A DNA stretch of 26,109 bases from an uncultured bacterium. Its GTDB lineage: Bacteria; Patescibacteriota; Minisyncoccia; Phycocordibacterales; CAIZLB01. Shown piece by piece: positions 7,384 through 14,803 of this stretch. Both the position numbers and the translations under genes were made by a program. The first letter of the stretch is position 1; every line of letters begins with the position of its first letter. The notes under the pieces were generated by a model. The model ran no database searches and was not told where the DNA came from. It worked only from the letters and a program-made list of their open reading frames with translations. Location: NCBI GenBank assembly GCA_903864515.1, contig CAIPFZ010000002.1, positions 1 to 26,109 of the forward strand. The letters are read 5' to 3'.

Positions 7384-7516
7384 CAGAAAGCCTAAGTGCT
7401 AGTGAGAATCTGTCCACAATAATGACATAAATATATAAAAAAGCAAGTGGTGCAGAGATTTTGTTCCACGTGGTGGCCGCGTAGCACTAATAAAAGACTT
7501 TTCCCCTAATCCGTGC

Positions 7517-7522
7517 TATAAT
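7517..7522 (+). promoter_or_regulatory. -10 box of the clpB/clpC gene, near-leaderless
   Basis: A perfect TATAAT ends 9 nt before the ATG at 7532, so the predicted leader is 2-3 nt. No good -35 is visible at the expected distance. A CCACGTGG palindrome lies about 50 bp further upstream and could be an operator, but this is speculative. Confidence 0.5.
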
Positions 7523-7531
7523 GACCTTTAT

Positions 7532-10231
7532 ATGCCACCATTACATCATTTTACAACCAAAGCCAAGGAAGTGATCAAAAAAGCCCATGAATTAGCCATA
7601 GAACGTGGTCAAAATCATGTAAATCCGCTTCATCTCCTAACAGCCCTTGTCGTTCAAGAAGACGGCATTGTTTTGGCGATCCTGGATAAGTTGGAAATTG
7701 ATACAATTCTCCTTGCGGACAACCTTTTGGAGGAAATTGAGGTAGATGGTGCACCTGCTAATACGATGTCTACATCGTATCAACTATACCTAACACCAGA
7801 GCTTGCTCAGGTTATTGAGGCCTCAGGTAGAGTCTCTGCATCCCTTAAGGATGAATTTGTATCTGTTGAGCACTTACTGCTTGCGCTATTTGATGTAGCC
7901 TCATCTGCTCGTGAACTACTATTCAAATTCAAATTGGAAAAGCCTATGGTTCTTGAAGCGCTTGAGTCATTAAAAGCAACAAAAGGAGCTAGTGCTGACT
8001 TGGGTCCAAAGAAGATGAAGGCAATTATTAAATTCACTCGTAATTTAACTTCACTTGCCAGAGAGAATAAACTAGATCCTGTCATTGGAAGAGATACTGA
8101 AATTGCCAGAGTGATTCAAATACTCTCACGTAGAACAAAAAATAATCCAATGCTTATTGGAGAAGCTGGAGTTGGAAAGACAGCTGTAGCTGAAGGTTTG
8201 GCAAATAGAATTGCAATGGGAGATGTTCCAGAGTCTTTGAGAGATAAAGAACTTGTGTCTCTTGATATGGGGCTTCTTGTTGCTGGAACAAAATACCGTG
8301 GAGAATTTGAGGAGCGTCTTAAAAATATTTTGAAAGAAATAGAAAAATCAGATGGAAAGATAATACTATTCATTGATGAAATTCACACAATTGTGGGAGC
8401 TGGTGGGGCAGATGGCTCTCTTGATGCATCAAATATGCTAAAGCCTGCACTTTCTCGCGGTGAGCTTCACACAATTGGTGCAACAACACTTAAAGAATAT
8501 CAAAAGCATATTGAAAAAGATCCAGCACTTCAGAGACGTTTTCAACCAATTTACATAAATGAACCATCTGAGGAAGATGCTATTGCAATTCTCCGTGGTC
8601 TTAAGGAAAAGTATGAGTTGTATCACGGAGTTCATATTACTGATGATTCAATAATCTCTGCTGTTAAGCTTTCCTCAAGATATATTTCAGATAGATTCTT
8701 GCCAGATAAAGCAATTGACTTGATTGACGAGGCAGCATCAGCGCTCAAGATTGCATTGGAAAATAAGCCGGTGGAACTTGAGGTTGCTCATAGAAAAATT
8801 ATGCGTTTGGAAATTGAGCGTCAAGCTCTTCTTAAGGAAGCAGAGACCAACAAGACTGCAAAAGCTCGAGTAAAAGAAATTGAAGCTGATATTGCTAATC
8901 AAAAAGAGGGAACAAAAGAGACTGAGGCTAAGTGGATTAATGAAAAGGAAACTCTTGCCGATATTAAGGCGATAAAGAAACAGTTGGAATCATTAAGACA
9001 AGACGCAGAGCGTGCTGAAGCTTATGCTGATTTGTCAAAAGCAGCAGACATTAGATATGTAAAAATCCCCGCACTTGAGAAAGATTTGGAAAGTAAATCA
9101 AAACGCCTAAAGAAATTACAGGTATTTAGAAGAATCATAAAAGAGGAAATTACTGAGAATGATATTGCAGGTGTTGTTTCTCGTTGGACAGGAATTCCAG
9201 TTTCAAGAATGCTTGAAGAAGAAGCAAAGAAGGTTGCAAGAATTGAAGATGAACTTAAGAATCAGGTTGTTGGACAAGATAATGCAGTTAAGAAAGTATC
9301 TGACACAATCAAAAGATCTAGGGCTGGTATTAATGATCCACAAAAGCCAATCGGTTCTTTCATTTTCCTTGGTCCAACTGGTGTGGGAAAGACAGAATTA
9401 ACAAAGGCGCTTGCCAAGTTTATGTTTGACGATGATAAGTCATTAATCAGGGTTGATATGTCTGAGTATATGGAGAAGCATTCAGTTTCTAAAATTATTG
9501 GTGCACCTCCAGGATATGTTGGACATGATGAGAGTGCAACACTTACGGACACAGTGAGACATCGTCCATACTCTGTAATATTGTTTGATGAAATTGAAAA
9601 AGCTCATCCTGAGATATTCAATATCCTACTTCAAGTTCTTGATAATGGCCGTTTGACTGATTCAAAGGGAAGAACTGTTAACTTTAAAAATACTATTATC
9701 ATAATGACATCAAATATTGGTGCTCAGTATATTGATAATATGCAAAGAATTGGTTTTGCTGTTGAGAAGTCCGATAAATCAAATTATGAAGATGCAAAGG
9801 TACGTGTAATGAGTGCGCTTAAGGATAATTTCAGACCTGAATTTATAAACAGAGTTGATGAGATTGTTATCTTCGATATCTTGAGTCCTGAGGCTATAAA
9901 GAATATTGTAAAAATTGAAGTTCAAAAGGTTGTTGATAGGCTTCTTGAAAAGGAAATTAAACTTGTGATTTCTGAAAGTGTTTACGAATATCTTGCAAAG
10001 GAAGGATACAATCCCCAATATGGTGCAAGACCACTTAAGCGTTTGATTCAATCTAAGATTCTAACAAGTGTGGCGGGGTTGATTATTGATCAAGGGGTAC
10101 TTAAGGGTGGAACAATTAATGTAGGGGTTGATCTAAAGAGTACGGATAAGAATGTTGAATTTACATTCGATGTGAAGAAAACTGTTAAAAAGGGGAGTAG
10201 GGCGGTAGTTAAGGATGTGGTGCTGGCTTAA
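7532..10231 (+). CDS. ClpB/ClpC-type AAA+ unfoldase
   Basis: An 899-aa two-ring Hsp100 ATPase that threads and unfolds proteins. It has a Clp N-domain (about 1-150) and D1 with Walker A GEAGVGKT (210-217) and Walker B LFIDE (D282, E283). The middle domain runs from about 411 to 538. D2 has Walker A GPTGVGKT (614-621) and Walker B LFDE (D686, E687). The middle domain is of ClpB length and opens with the ClpB-like KPVELEVAHRK and LEIERQALLKE, which suggests a disaggregase. Yet D2 carries IGF at 740-742, in the place of the ClpP-docking tripeptide of ClpC/ClpA, which ClpB lacks. I therefore leave the symbol open. No clpP lies in the window. It is a single gene followed by tRNA-Tyr. Confidence 0.92.
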   Translation: MPPLHHFTTKAKEVIKKAHELAIERGQNHVNPLHLLTALVVQEDGIVLAILDKLEIDTILLADNLLEEIEVDGAPANTMSTSYQLYLTPELAQVIEASGRVSASLKDEFVSVEHLLLALFDVASSARELLFKFKLEKPMVLEALESLKATKGASADLGPKKMKAIIKFTRNLTSLARENKLDPVIGRDTEIARVIQILSRRTKNNPMLIGEAGVGKTAVAEGLANRIAMGDVPESLRDKELVSLDMGLLVAGTKYRGEFEERLKNILKEIEKSDGKIILFIDEIHTIVGAGGADGSLDASNMLKPALSRGELHTIGATTLKEYQKHIEKDPALQRRFQPIYINEPSEEDAIAILRGLKEKYELYHGVHITDDSIISAVKLSSRYISDRFLPDKAIDLIDEAASALKIALENKPVELEVAHRKIMRLEIERQALLKEAETNKTAKARVKEIEADIANQKEGTKETEAKWINEKETLADIKAIKKQLESLRQDAERAEAYADLSKAADIRYVKIPALEKDLESKSKRLKKLQVFRRIIKEEITENDIAGVVSRWTGIPVSRMLEEEAKKVARIEDELKNQVVGQDNAVKKVSDTIKRSRAGINDPQKPIGSFIFLGPTGVGKTELTKALAKFMFDDDKSLIRVDMSEYMEKHSVSKIIGAPPGYVGHDESATLTDTVRHRPYSVILFDEIEKAHPEIFNILLQVLDNGRLTDSKGRTVNFKNTIIIMTSNIGAQYIDNMQRIGFAVEKSDKSNYEDAKVRVMSALKDNFRPEFINRVDEIVIFDILSPEAIKNIVKIEVQKVVDRLLEKEIKLVISESVYEYLAKEGYNPQYGARPLKRLIQSKILTSVAGLIIDQGVLKGGTINVGVDLKSTDKNVEFTFDVKKTVKKGSRAVVKDVVLA

Positions 10232-10233
10232 AT

Positions 10234-10262
10234 TTGGAAAAAATAGAGATATCTGATATGAT
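10234..10262 (+). promoter_or_regulatory. Promoter of tRNA-Tyr
   Basis: TTGGAA (10234-10239) and TATGAT (10257-10262) have a 17-bp spacer. The predicted start near 10269 is 2 nt before the mature tRNA 5' end. The -10 overlaps a 9-bp stem AGAGATATC/GATATCTCT (10245-10268), so the hairpin may be incidental. Confidence 0.45.
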
Positions 10263-10270
10263 ATCTCTAC

Positions 10271-10353
10271 GCGCAGATGGCGGAGTGGTCAATCGCATCT
10301 GACTGTAAATCAGACGCCTTCGGGCTACGTAGGTTCAAATCCTACTCTGCGCA
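10271..10353 (+). tRNA. tRNA-Tyr(GUA)
   Basis: An 83-nt class II tRNA with acceptor stem GCGCAGA/TCTGCGC, long variable arm, anticodon stem CTGA/TCAG and anticodon GTA. Unlike most tRNAs in the window, CCA is encoded directly after A73 (10354-10356). Confidence 0.94.
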
Positions 10354-10404
10354 CCAGGTCAAGACAAGGGTTAATACCCAGCATTATTAAGTCGGGCCAA
10401 TATA

Positions 10405-10410
10405 TATATT
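10405..10410 (+). promoter_or_regulatory. -10 box of rpmG, leaderless
   Basis: TATATT inside an AT-alternating run ends 6 nt before the rpmG ATG, placing the predicted start at the codon itself. No clear -35 was seen, and the gene could also be read through from tRNA-Tyr. Confidence 0.35.
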
Positions 10411-10416
10411 AAAAAC

Positions 10417-10572
10417 ATGTCACAAACTAGATTAGTTAAGGTAGCAAATAAGAAAACTGGTGAGGTATACCACACAAGTAAGAACAAGAAGAAGGTTGAG
10501 CGTAAGCTTAAGCTTATGAAGTACAGTAAAAAGCTTCGCAAGCACGTTGAGTTTGCTGAGATAAAGAAATAA
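10417..10572 (+). CDS. rpmG: 50S ribosomal protein L33, cysteine-free
   Basis: A 51-aa basic protein recognised from RLVKVANKKTGEVYHTSKNKK and from KLMKYSKKLRKHVEFAEIKK, the L33 ends in which KKY..xxRKH is typical. L33 is a small 50S protein near the E site. Many L33 proteins hold a zinc ribbon with two CxxC pairs; this one has no cysteine at all, so it is a C-minus form. It starts 61 bp after the encoded CCA of tRNA-Tyr and is followed by a strong terminator. Confidence 0.88.
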   Translation: MSQTRLVKVANKKTGEVYHTSKNKKKVERKLKLMKYSKKLRKHVEFAEIKK

Positions 10573-10594
10573 TTATCTCAAGATAGATACAAAC

Positions 10595-10620
10595 AAAAAC
10601 CATCCTGCAGGGTGGTTTTT
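10595..10620 (+). terminator. Terminator of rpmG
   Basis: Stem AAAAACCATCC/GGGTGGTTTTT, with one T-G pair and a TGCA loop, runs into TTTTTGTTTTG. Confidence 0.88.
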
Positions 10621-10652
10621 GTTTTGGGTGGATATTTAAATTTTAGTTCTGA

Positions 10653-10680
10653 TTTACAAAAATATTGATTGGTGTATATT
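10653..10680 (+). promoter_or_regulatory. Candidate promoter of the 10764 orphan gene
   Basis: TTTACA (10653-10658) and TATATT (10675-10680) have a 16-bp spacer. The predicted start near 10687 leaves a leader of about 77 nt with a TCTGA/TCAGA hairpin (10705-10720). Confidence 0.45.
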
Positions 10681-10763
10681 GATGGCAGAAGGCTCTTTGA
10701 TCTTTCTGATATGTTTCAGATATTGATTAGACGGTCTTGCTCTAACCTCAACCCCCTGTTTAG

Positions 10764-11090
10764 ATGTTAACTCAAATTGCAAATTATCTAATTTGGCCAG
10801 CCGGAGTAATTCAAATGGTGGCAGTCTTTCTGTTTGCCTGCGACGTGTTCTGTAAGCTGGGTTTAAGACTGAAGGCATTCCATAAATTGAAAAAAATGGA
10901 AAAGTCCTTCAAGCACATGGCGCTTTGGCTTTGCATTGCATTGCTCGCCTCGATTCTTCATCGATGGTGTTTGGTGCAGTGTGAATCCCCAAGTCCTTAT
11001 TGCACAGTCTTGTTCACAATCATCAGCGTGCTATTGGCGATCGGCATAGTTTTGGTAGAGGCTTTCTCTCCCGAATACTCTGCTGATTAG
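10764..11090 (+). CDS. Unrecognised three-helix membrane protein
   Basis: A 108-aa hydrophobic protein with helices at about 7-32, 51-69 and 79-100, and a basic cytoplasmic-type loop KLKKMEKSFKH between the first two. The second loop holds two cysteines (HRWCLVQCESPSPYC has three close together), possibly an external disulfide. I do not recognise a family. The upstream promoter-like pair, long leader and downstream GC-rich hairpin place it in the orphan-gene class. There is no clear Shine-Dalgarno sequence. It could also start elsewhere, as no homology fixes the ATG. Confidence 0.45.
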   Translation: MLTQIANYLIWPAGVIQMVAVFLFACDVFCKLGLRLKAFHKLKKMEKSFKHMALWLCIALLASILHRWCLVQCESPSPYCTVLFTIISVLLAIGIVLVEAFSPEYSAD

Positions 11091-11115
11091 GGCTTTGTTG
11101 GTTTGGTCAAAAAAA

Positions 11116-11145
11116 GCGCCGCGGGCCCCCTTGGGACCGCGGCGC
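11116..11145 (-). terminator. Terminator of the 11170-11845 gene pair
   Basis: GC-rich stem GCGCCGCGG/CCGCGGCGC with an inner CCC/GGG. On the minus strand it is followed directly by seven T. It lies 24 bp past the stop at 11170. On the plus strand the tail is poor, but the hairpin may also stop the 10764 transcript. Confidence 0.82.
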
Positions 11146-11169
11146 AATTCATTTACCTAATTTTATTTT

Positions 11170-11550
11170 TTATAATATCCCTTCAATTAACTCCTTAGCC
11201 TCAGGACTCAATGTGACAATTTCTCCGTCTTTCTCTATTCCTCTCACTCTTCTATCTAGCTCATCAATAAGCTCTGCTTTTGATGTGATTCTCGGTCCAT
11301 CGTTTTTAATACTTCGCATCGCATTCAGTGCTTCATTTTGTGCCTCAATCATTTCTTCAGGAACACTATCACCTCTGCTTTTAATAAAATTATTATATTC
11401 TGGAATGATATTTGCTAAGTCGTCAAAGACAATATTGACATTGAAGTCCAGCTTTTGTTCCATCGGAGAAAAAGACCCCTCTTCTTGATGAGTGTCATTA
11501 AAATCGTCTGCCTCGTACGGTATATGTGTTTGTGGTGCTCCTTCATTCAT
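11170..11550 (-). CDS. Hypothetical acidic protein, 126 aa
   Basis: A soluble, acidic, mostly helical protein with a disordered N-terminus (about 1-35, rich in Asp, Glu and His). The remainder has charged helices, for example EEMIEAQNEALNAMRSI and KAELIDELDRRVRGIEKDG. No family is recognised. It lies 7 bp after the 95-aa gene and shares its terminator, so the two form an operon. Its C-terminal pattern (L-x3-LD followed by DGEI and an Ile-rich end) weakly recalls the C-terminus of that neighbour. Confidence 0.62.
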   Translation of the reverse strand: MNEGAPQTHIPYEADDFNDTHQEEGSFSPMEQKLDFNVNIVFDDLANIIPEYNNFIKSRGDSVPEEMIEAQNEALNAMRSIKNDGPRITSKAELIDELDRRVRGIEKDGEIVTLSPEAKELIEGIL

Positions 11551-11557
11551 ATATTTT

Positions 11558-11845
11558 TTAGTAAACGTGTTCCATTATTATTCTATGTACAGAATCATCT
11601 ATATCTCCATCTTTTTTCATCTTATCCAAAACTTTGTGTAGATCTTCTTTTGGAATAGGGTGGGGGTGCATTCTTCCAATTGTAATTGCGGTATTGATTG
11701 CAGATTCATATCTCTTTGCAACCTCATCCGTTATCACTCTCTCATACTTTGCTTCCTCCTCTCTGTGATCATACAGTGCCTGATCCAGTCTTCCATACAA
11801 TTCACTCACGTCAAATGTTTCGGGTTTTGTTTGTTTTTCGGCCAT
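11558..11845 (-). CDS. Hypothetical helical protein, 95 aa
   Basis: A soluble charged protein, first gene of a two-gene operon. Helical segments are YGRLDQALYDHREEEAKYERV and AKRYESAINTAITIGRMH; the end is PKEDLHKVLDKMKKDGDIDDSVHRIIMEHVY in two parts (PKEDLHKVLDKM and DSVHRIIMEHVY). No signal peptide, membrane helix or known domain is visible. The ATG at 11845 follows a short leader of about 22 nt from a good promoter. Function is unknown. Confidence 0.62.
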   Translation of the reverse strand: MAEKQTKPETFDVSELYGRLDQALYDHREEEAKYERVITDEVAKRYESAINTAITIGRMHPHPIPKEDLHKVLDKMKKDGDIDDSVHRIIMEHVY

Positions 11846-11874
11846 TTGTTTTGTGATTAACTTATAATCTTTTA

Positions 11875-11902
11875 ATTATAGCAGAGTCACCTTTATTAAC
11901 AA
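11875..11902 (-). promoter_or_regulatory. Promoter of the 11845-11170 operon
   Basis: -35 TTGTTA (11902..11897), a 16-bp spacer and a perfect -10 TATAAT (11880..11875) on the minus strand. The predicted start near 11868 gives a leader of about 22 nt. Confidence 0.6.
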
Positions 11903-11992
11903 TCTTGGAGATACTGTCTTTTTGTTCGATTATAACTTCCTTTAACAGTCAAATTATAGGCTTGCACTATCATATAATCGACCTAAATTTCA

Positions 11993-12021
11993 TTGATTAA
12001 ACCATACACCTAATGTATTAT
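11993..12021 (+). promoter_or_regulatory. Candidate promoter at the 12023 gene start
   Basis: TTGATT (11993-11998) and TATTAT (12016-12021) have a 17-bp spacer. The predicted start near 12028 lies past the ATG at 12023 and beside an in-frame GTG at 12029. A second TATAAT (11973-11978) without a good -35 would give a leader of about 40 nt and allow the ATG. Confidence 0.35.
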
Positions 12022-12022
12022 T

Positions 12023-12883
12023 ATGCTTGTGAAAAACAACAAACAAACTATCACAGCACTACTTTTGGCTCTAATTTCAATTGGAATATTCATTGCCGTT
12101 GTCAATTGGTTTCTAATTGAGAGAGAAAAGGAACAAAATGAAATGAATACTATTACTTTTAGCGGAGGTACTGATTCAAGTAATATTACATCAACAGTAA
12201 TTCCTGAGAACGTAATTCCTGAAATTGATTATACCAAAAGCTCAATTGAGATAGGCGATGGAGGAAGCGTAATTACAAGGATGGATGAGGTATCGACAAC
12301 AACAGAGTATTTAGTCGCTCCAAAGTTAATCTCAAGATTATCCATTGTGGATTCAAAAGGAAATATTGTAAGGGAGTTATATAAATATGAAGACTTGGGG
12401 TCATATTTAAGAATTCATAAATTAAGTTCTGATAAGAATAGATTGTATTTTTATGCTAGGCCAGATGGGTTAGGTGGGTATTATGCATTAGATCAAATAT
12501 TTACAAAGAAGTTTTTTGTTTATAATTTTAAGACAGACTCTGTAAGTGAGATTACTGTCAAAAATTCAGAAAAGTTAAATTTGAATCAAATTGACGATGT
12601 TTCTGACGATGGAAAGACTGTCGCCTTCACTAGAGAAAAAACTTCAACCTCAAAAGACGATAAATATAGAACTGTTGTTTCAATTTATTATATCAAGGAA
12701 AACAGAACGTTTGATTTGCCAAGTTGGGAGAAGGAAGGATATACAATTGCAGGTGGGGCAAAGCTTGTGGGGAATGATAAGGTAATATATCAAACAGCTT
12801 GGAATAATCTAGATGATGAACATATTCAGACTGTGGAGTATGATTTGATTAGCAAGACTTACAAGGTCTTGAAGACTGAATAG
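12023..12883 (+). CDS. Membrane-anchored hypothetical protein, possible beta-propeller
   Basis: A 286-aa protein with one N-terminal membrane anchor (about residues 9-31) and an external domain of about 240 aa. Phrases such as KLSSDKNRLYFYARPD, DDVSDDGKTVAFTREK and KLVGNDKVIYQTAWNN resemble the strand-turn units of TolB/WD40-type propellers, but there are too few to assign a family. The ATG at 12023 is the upstream choice; GTG 12029 is possible if the adjacent promoter is the real one. It is divergent from the 11845 operon. Function is unknown. Confidence 0.68.
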   Translation: MLVKNNKQTITALLLALISIGIFIAVVNWFLIEREKEQNEMNTITFSGGTDSSNITSTVIPENVIPEIDYTKSSIEIGDGGSVITRMDEVSTTTEYLVAPKLISRLSIVDSKGNIVRELYKYEDLGSYLRIHKLSSDKNRLYFYARPDGLGGYYALDQIFTKKFFVYNFKTDSVSEITVKNSEKLNLNQIDDVSDDGKTVAFTREKTSTSKDDKYRTVVSIYYIKENRTFDLPSWEKEGYTIAGGAKLVGNDKVIYQTAWNNLDDEHIQTVEYDLISKTYKVLKTE

Positions 12884-12935
12884 GGGGGGGATGTAAAAAA
12901 TTGGCTTTTTGCCCAAAATAGATTAAGATAGAGGG

Positions 12936-12964
12936 ACAAAACCAGTATATCTCTTGGGTTTTGT
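12936..12964 (+). other. Inverted repeat before tRNA-Trp
   Basis: ACAAAACC (12936-12943) pairs with GGTTTTGT (12957-12964) across 13 nt. It lies between the 12023 gene and tRNA-Trp and may be a weak terminator for the first. The tail GTAAG is not T-rich, so the role is uncertain. Confidence 0.35.
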
Positions 12965-12980
12965 GTAAGAACAACATTAC

Positions 12981-13052
12981 GGGCCTATAGTTTCAATGGT
13001 AAAACGACGGTCTCCAAAACCGCAGTTCGAGGTTCGAGTCCTCGTGGGCCCG
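12981..13052 (+). tRNA. tRNA-Trp(CCA)
   Basis: A 72-nt cloverleaf with acceptor strands GGGCCTA and TGGGCCC, a weak D stem GTTT/AAAC, and T arm CGAGG-TTCGAGT-CCTCG. The anticodon loop CTCCAAA gives CCA (Trp), with discriminator G73. The 3' CCA is not encoded (CAA follows). Confidence 0.93.
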
Positions 13053-13068
13053 CAATACATAAAGAAAG

Positions 13069-13097
13069 CACCAAAGCGAAAGCAGAGGTGTTTTTTT
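13069..13097 (+). terminator. Terminator after tRNA-Trp
   Basis: CACC (13069-13072) and GGTG (13087-13090) enclose an inner GC-GAAA-GC, followed by seven T. The stem is short with internal mismatches, but the T run and position just after the tRNA support it. Confidence 0.55.
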
Positions 13098-13200
13098 GTA
13101 TAAAACTATGCAGAATATGGATTTGCTACATGCTCAATGTGTTTAATCCATACCCCGTGGCATAAAATTTACTGAGTATGTATAAGATTAAAGATTGTGT

Positions 13201-13206
13201 TATCAT
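13201..13206 (+). promoter_or_regulatory. -10 box of the GNAT gene, leaderless
   Basis: TATCAT ends 6 nt before the ATG at 13213, placing the predicted start on the codon. The -35 region is weak. Confidence 0.4.
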
Positions 13207-13212
13207 TTATGT

Positions 13213-13758
13213 ATGAATTTAACCCTACCGGTCAGCCAGAATATTGAATTAAAGACTTTAGAACTTAGTGATGCCCAAGCTTTTTTTGATGTCACAAGAG
13301 AAAATAATACCCACCTTAGACAATGGTTTGGTTGGCTTGATGATGATAAGTCTGTATCGGATATTGAAAAATATATTATAGATAGCAACAAGAGATTCTC
13401 TGAAAATGAAGGGATTGATTTGGCTATTTGGGAAAACATGCAAATGGTTGGAGGAATTGGTATATTTCCAATCGATACTGCAAATAAGAAAACATCAATC
13501 GCATATTGGCTTGCAGAAGATTTTCAAGGTAAGGGGATTATGACTGATTCAATAAAAGTTGTTATAGAATACGTCTTTGAAAAGATGAACTTGAATAGAA
13601 TTGAAGTAACTTGCGCAATTGGAAATGAAAAGAGTTCTGCTTTGCCTAAAAAGTTAGGATTCACATATGAGGGAATTTCCAGAGAGTCTGGTTGGCTATA
13701 TGATCATTTTGTCGATTTGGAGGTCTACAGCCTGCTGGCTAAAGAATGGAGTAAGTAA
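13213..13758 (+). CDS. GNAT acetyltransferase, RimJ/RimL type
   Basis: A 181-aa acetyl-CoA-dependent N-acetyltransferase. The start resembles RimL-type proteins (IELKTLELSDAQAFFDV) and the middle holds IAYWLAEDFQGKGIM, with the acetyl-CoA pyrophosphate loop QGKGIM (105-110). It continues with NRIEVTCAIGNEKSSALPKKLGF, the usual Asn-rich motif B region (given here as NRIEVTCAIGNEKSS and KLGF), and GWLYDHFVDLEVYSLL. RimL relatives acetylate N-termini of ribosomal proteins, and others modify small molecules; the substrate here is unknown. The frame opens at TTG 13195, but ATG 13213 is chosen because a -10 box lies 6 nt upstream. The next gene starts 18 bp downstream. Confidence 0.85.
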   Translation: MNLTLPVSQNIELKTLELSDAQAFFDVTRENNTHLRQWFGWLDDDKSVSDIEKYIIDSNKRFSENEGIDLAIWENMQMVGGIGIFPIDTANKKTSIAYWLAEDFQGKGIMTDSIKVVIEYVFEKMNLNRIEVTCAIGNEKSSALPKKLGFTYEGISRESGWLYDHFVDLEVYSLLAKEWSK

Positions 13759-13763
13759 TTATT

Positions 13764-13769
13764 GATAAT
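13764..13769 (+). promoter_or_regulatory. -10 box of the APH-like gene, leaderless
   Basis: GATAAT ends 7 nt before the ATG at 13777, inside the 18-bp gap after the GNAT gene. The -35 is weak. It suggests that even close neighbours may be transcribed separately. Confidence 0.4.
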
Positions 13770-13776
13770 TTAAATC

Positions 13777-14718
13777 ATGCCCCATCAAGAAAAAATCACC
13801 AAAGTAATTCAACAATGTTTTACTGAAGCTGTAATTAAATCAGCGACAAAATTTTCAACCGGCTTGCAAAGTCATGTCTATAAAGTTGAGATAAATAACC
13901 CTGATAAAATCTTGGCTGTTAAATTCTTTCCTGAAAAGGTTAAAATAAAAGTTGAAAAAAGTGCAAAAATATCCAATTATGTAAGTGAGCACAATATCCC
14001 ATCTCCACAAACTTATATATTAGAAAATGAAACAGAAGGTGGCTATACAATAATGGATTGCTTGCCTGGTAATACTGCCTCAGAGGTCTGGGAGACAGTA
14101 TCTAATGAAAAGCATTTAACGATTTTAAGCAGCATAGGATCGGCACTAAAGAGAATTCATGATTTGGAGATTCCTCAATTTTGGACTCATGAAAAGCATG
14201 AAATCACTTCAGAAAAGGAATGGATTGAATGGACAGATATACGAATTAAAAAATATCTAATAGCTACTAAAGAAATTGTTAATGAAGAGACTCTTGAATT
14301 TCTAACAAAAAAGTTTCAACGATTACAAGAGCTTTATAATACTTACCCTGATTTTTGTTTCGTTCCACTTCATTGGGATTATCATCTTTCAAATATTAAT
14401 GTAAACGATGATGGGGAAGTGAGTGGCGTGTTTGATTTTGATAATGCCATGAAGGGGCATAATATGGCTGATCTTGGACAGACTATGTATTGGCTCATAA
14501 TGAAGCAAAACATTTCAAATAGTGAGGTGTTTGAATATTTATTAAGGGGCTATGGAGAAGTGTCTCAAATTGATAGAGAATTTATATACCTCCATTCCTT
14601 GCTGTTCCTAACTGCTGTTATGAGGTCAACATGGGCAAGAGATGACCTGAGGTGGTTGAGTGAACAACATTTAGAGGTGTTAGATAGGTGTGTTAGGGGC
14701 GAGTATTTGTGGTATTAG
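13777..14718 (+). CDS. APH-family phosphotransferase (kinase-like)
   Basis: A 313-aa protein of the aminoglycoside phosphotransferase/choline kinase fold. The N-lobe has the ATP-binding lysine region KILAVKFFPEKV. The catalytic loop is HWDYHLSN (199-206) with D201 as presumed base and N206 for metal, and the metal-binding DFD is at 220-222 in GVFDFDNA. Family members phosphorylate drugs, choline, homoserine or sugars, so the substrate cannot be set from sequence. The gene follows the GNAT gene by 18 bp, a pairing that suggests small-molecule modification, but resistance is not shown. A hairpin terminator lies about 60 bp downstream. Confidence 0.85.
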   Translation: MPHQEKITKVIQQCFTEAVIKSATKFSTGLQSHVYKVEINNPDKILAVKFFPEKVKIKVEKSAKISNYVSEHNIPSPQTYILENETEGGYTIMDCLPGNTASEVWETVSNEKHLTILSSIGSALKRIHDLEIPQFWTHEKHEITSEKEWIEWTDIRIKKYLIATKEIVNEETLEFLTKKFQRLQELYNTYPDFCFVPLHWDYHLSNINVNDDGEVSGVFDFDNAMKGHNMADLGQTMYWLIMKQNISNSEVFEYLLRGYGEVSQIDREFIYLHSLLFLTAVMRSTWARDDLRWLSEQHLEVLDRCVRGEYLWY

Positions 14719-14777
14719 GGTGAAATATAAAATTAATAGAGATAGTAGGGGATTTAAAAAAAGTAGTAAAAAGAAAA

Positions 14778-14803
14778 CCAGCCTACTCTTTCGAGTTTGC
14801 TGG
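14778..14803. terminator. Bidirectional terminator between convergent genes
   Basis: CCAGC/GCTGG, an internal loop CT/TT, then ACTC/GAGT around TTTC. The plus tail is TGGTTTCCTGTTT and the minus tail TTTTCTTTTTACTACTTTTTTT is stronger (two T runs). It serves the APH-like gene and probably the 14926-15348 gene. Confidence 0.7.

Noticed and set aside
7394..7490. A CIRCE-like heat-shock operator upstream of the unfoldase
   Set aside because: AGTGCTA and TAGCACT both occur, but they are 80 bp apart and in the wrong order for CIRCE (TTAGCACTC-N9-GAGTGCTAA).
12887..12919. GGC-TTTTT-GCC hairpin as terminator of the 12023 gene
   Set aside because: The stem is short, needs a bulge, and has no T tail on the plus strand.
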